Of a DNA stretch of 64,000 nt, positions 62,108 through 64,000 are shown piece after piece; positions within the stretch are counted from its first letter, which is position 1, and each line of letters opens with the position of its first letter. The translations under genes were made by a program, and so were the position numbers. The stretch lies in the NCBI RefSeq assembly GCF_905207245.1, contig NZ_CAJLKP010000003.1, forward strand, positions 62,001 through 126,000, in the 5' to 3' direction. A model generated the notes under the pieces. It ran no database searches. It was not told the DNA's origin and saw only the letters and a program-made list of their open reading frames with translations. This DNA is from an uncultured Bacteroides sp. (GTDB lineage Bacteria; Bacteroidota; Bacteroidia; Bacteroidales; Bacteroidaceae).

Positions 62108-63967
62108 ATGAAACGAAGACTTTTAATAATGTTCCTGTTGCTGTGTCTGCTACCGTTTGCGATGCAGGCACAACATGGCACATTCCGTTTTGCACAAATA
62201 ACGGACATCCATTTCAGCCCCAACAACCCCAACCCGACAGAAGACCTGTTGCGCTCCGTGGCGCAAATTAATGCGACAGACAGTATAGACTTTGTTTTAA
62301 TAACAGGTGACATCGCCGAAGAAGGCGACCGTGCCACTATGCTGAGAGTAAAAGAAACACTGGATTTGCTGAAAGCCAAGTACTACATCGTCCTCGGCAA
62401 CCACGAAACAAAATGGAGCGATTCCGGTTGCACCGCCTTCGAAGAAATCTTTGGTGGCGAACGCTTTGAGTTTGAGCACAAAGGGATCCTGTTCCTCGGT
62501 TTCAACTCCGGCCCGCTGATGCGCATGGCTAACGGACATGTAGTTCCGCAGGACATCCGCTGGATGACGGAAGAAATGGATAAATTCGGGAAGGATAAGC
62601 CCGTGATACTTGTCACCCACTACCCGCTGATAGAGGGAGATGTGGACAATTGGTATGAAGTAACTGACGCTGTACGCCCCTACAACATTCGTCTGTTTAT
62701 CGGCGGACACTATCACCGTAACCGCGATCTGCGTTACGACGGCATTCCGGGTATCCTGATGCGTAGCAACCTGCGTGACAAAGACGGAAAGCCGGGATAT
62801 GGCATCTACGACATAACCCAAGATTCTATCCTCGTCCATACCCAACGCATCGGCGAACCGAAACAACAATGGGCTTCCTTCTCACTGGCCAAGCAATACT
62901 ACGACCGCAATGGAAAGGCAGAAAAGTACCCTGATTTTTCAGTAAACAAGGAATATCCAAACGCTAAGGAACAATGGGTAGTGCAAACCGGTGCAGGCAT
63001 CTATTGCTCACCGGCTGTAGAAAAAGATAAGGTATTTGTGGGAGACGATATGGGCTATCTGACTTGCTACGCTTTGAAGAATGGAAAGAAACTGTGGGAC
63101 TTCCAGTCCGGTAAACGCATTGTAGGCACTCCGGCAGTAACAGACGGTATCGTTGTATTTGGTTCTGCCGACCGTAACATCTATGGTCTGAACAGTAAAG
63201 ACGGTAGCCTGCTATGGACCGTAAAAGCCGAAGAGCCTGTATTGGGGGCGGTAGCCATTGAGAACGGCATTGCCTATATCGGTGCCAGCGACCACACTTT
63301 CCGAGCCATCAATATCCATACAGGCAAAGTGATATGGGCATACACCGGCGTGAAGGGATACATTGAAACGAAACCACTGGTAACTGCGAATAAAATTATC
63401 TTCGGAGCATGGGACAATACCCTCTATGCACTGAACAAGGCAGATGGCAGGGAATTATGGAAATGGACAGGCGGTCTGACCCGTATGCACTTCTCTCCTG
63501 CTGCCGTATGGCCCGTAGCTGCAGATGGCAAAGTGTTCATTACCGACCCGCAACGCGCAATGACAGCTATTAACATAGAAAACGGAGAAACCGTATGGCG
63601 TACCTTCCAGTCTATGGTACGCGAAACCATCGGTTTATCGGAAGATGGTGAACAGGTGTATAGCAAGACCATGAACGACAGCATTGTGTGCTATGCAACC
63701 AAAGGCGACCAACCCCGCAAGTTGTGGGCAAGCAATGTCGGCTTCGGCTACGAACATGCTCCGTCCATGCAAGTGGAAAAAGACGGTACCATGTTCGGCG
63801 GTACTAAAGAGGGGTTGATATTCGCTCTGGAAGCCAAGACAGGCAAAGTGCTGTGGAAACATAAGATAGGCAACTCGCTTATCAGCACCGTAGTACCACT
63901 GAATGCCCGACAGGTGTTGTTCACAGCTACCAGCGGGGAAGTGGGACTTATTAAAATTAAAAATTGA
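62108..63967 (+). CDS. Exported metallophosphoesterase fused to a PQQ-type beta-propeller
   Basis: 619 residues with a signal peptide (IMFLLLCLLPFAMQAQ). Residues about 25-260 are a calcineurin-like phosphoesterase with FAQITDIHFS, VLITGDIAEEGD, YIVLGNHETKW, VTHYP and GGHYHRNRD, all metal ligands present. From about residue 290 there are repeats such as KLWDFQSGKRIVGTPAV, GSADRNIYGLNSKDGSLLW and AYIGASDHTFRAINIHTGKV, the blades of a quinoprotein-like propeller, probably for binding rather than for PQQ redox. It is the last visible gene of the namZ operon, 23 bp after the amidase-like gene. Its substrate is unknown. Confidence 0.85.
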   Translation: MKRRLLIMFLLLCLLPFAMQAQHGTFRFAQITDIHFSPNNPNPTEDLLRSVAQINATDSIDFVLITGDIAEEGDRATMLRVKETLDLLKAKYYIVLGNHETKWSDSGCTAFEEIFGGERFEFEHKGILFLGFNSGPLMRMANGHVVPQDIRWMTEEMDKFGKDKPVILVTHYPLIEGDVDNWYEVTDAVRPYNIRLFIGGHYHRNRDLRYDGIPGILMRSNLRDKDGKPGYGIYDITQDSILVHTQRIGEPKQQWASFSLAKQYYDRNGKAEKYPDFSVNKEYPNAKEQWVVQTGAGIYCSPAVEKDKVFVGDDMGYLTCYALKNGKKLWDFQSGKRIVGTPAVTDGIVVFGSADRNIYGLNSKDGSLLWTVKAEEPVLGAVAIENGIAYIGASDHTFRAINIHTGKVIWAYTGVKGYIETKPLVTANKIIFGAWDNTLYALNKADGRELWKWTGGLTRMHFSPAAVWPVAADGKVFITDPQRAMTAINIENGETVWRTFQSMVRETIGLSEDGEQVYSKTMNDSIVCYATKGDQPRKLWASNVGFGYEHAPSMQVEKDGTMFGGTKEGLIFALEAKTGKVLWKHKIGNSLISTVVPLNARQVLFTATSGEVGLIKIKN

Positions 63968-63986
63968 GAATTAAAAATTAAAAAAT
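63952..63986. repeat. AT-rich word repeat at the window end (half hairpin)
   Basis: Tandem AATTAAAAATT-type words overlap the stop of the last gene. They look like one arm of the hairpin family; the other arm would lie outside the window. A similar single arm (TTAATTATGAACTATTAATT) is at 20325-20350. Confidence 0.45.
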
Positions 63987-64000
63987 AATACTGACAGAAT

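Overview
The window is chromosomal DNA from a Bacteroidota bacterium, most likely a Bacteroides species. The evidence is three SusC/SusD pairs, many lipoproteins with a Cys a few residues after the hydrophobic segment, AT-rich ribosome-binding regions without a clear Shine-Dalgarno, and repeated TAnnTTTG elements 30-150 bp upstream of genes, which is the Bacteroides -7 promoter box. I cannot name the species.

Left part (1-35 kb) is mostly core and household genes in short operons: the 3' end of ddl, an acyltransferase, a NigD-like and a rhodanese lipoprotein, rpmH (53 codons, minus strand), efp, a family 2 glycosyltransferase, a RadC-type protein, a DUF59 Fe-S assembly factor, lpxH, a ChbG/YdjC-type protein with a broken serine hydrolase tail, alkaline phosphatase, ackA-pta, a CidA/LrgA-LrgB pair, two acyl/lysyl-transferase-like proteins, tldD-tldE, folP-cdaA, two tandem TPR histidine kinases, murF, VanZ-like, a neurotransmitter:sodium symporter-family transporter, a helix-hairpin-helix protein, lolD, tcdA, a CPA2 antiporter and asd.

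Right part (35-64 kb) is accessory. Two susCD operons on the minus strand (35.1-46.1 kb) and a third on the plus strand (48.3-53.1 kb) flank a BadF/MurK-type sugar kinase. They are followed by an unrecognised alpha/beta-hydrolase fusion, a GH10-like lipid-free exported hydrolase, a NamZ-type exo-beta-N-acetylmuramidase (GH171), a sodium:solute symporter, a large amidase-like protein with a golvesin-type domain, and a metallophosphoesterase fused to a PQQ-type propeller. NamZ, the SSS symporter (MurT-like), the kinase (MurK-like) and the amidase together suggest that 46.5-64 kb is a peptidoglycan / N-acetylmuramic acid scavenging locus; this is an inference from family membership and order.

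Structures that genes do not explain: (i) a family of long hairpin repeats between genes, with arms of short repeated words and a loop that often carries a TGCGG...GCGCAGC core, one copy of which sits in frame inside the amidase gene; (ii) a leader of about 200 nt present three times, before both minus-strand susC genes and before a decayed susC 5' end at 48088, with a 16-nt hairpin held about 70 nt before each ATG; (iii) two strong inverted repeats in the gap at 47.4-48.1 kb, one of which pairs fully only as plus-strand RNA.
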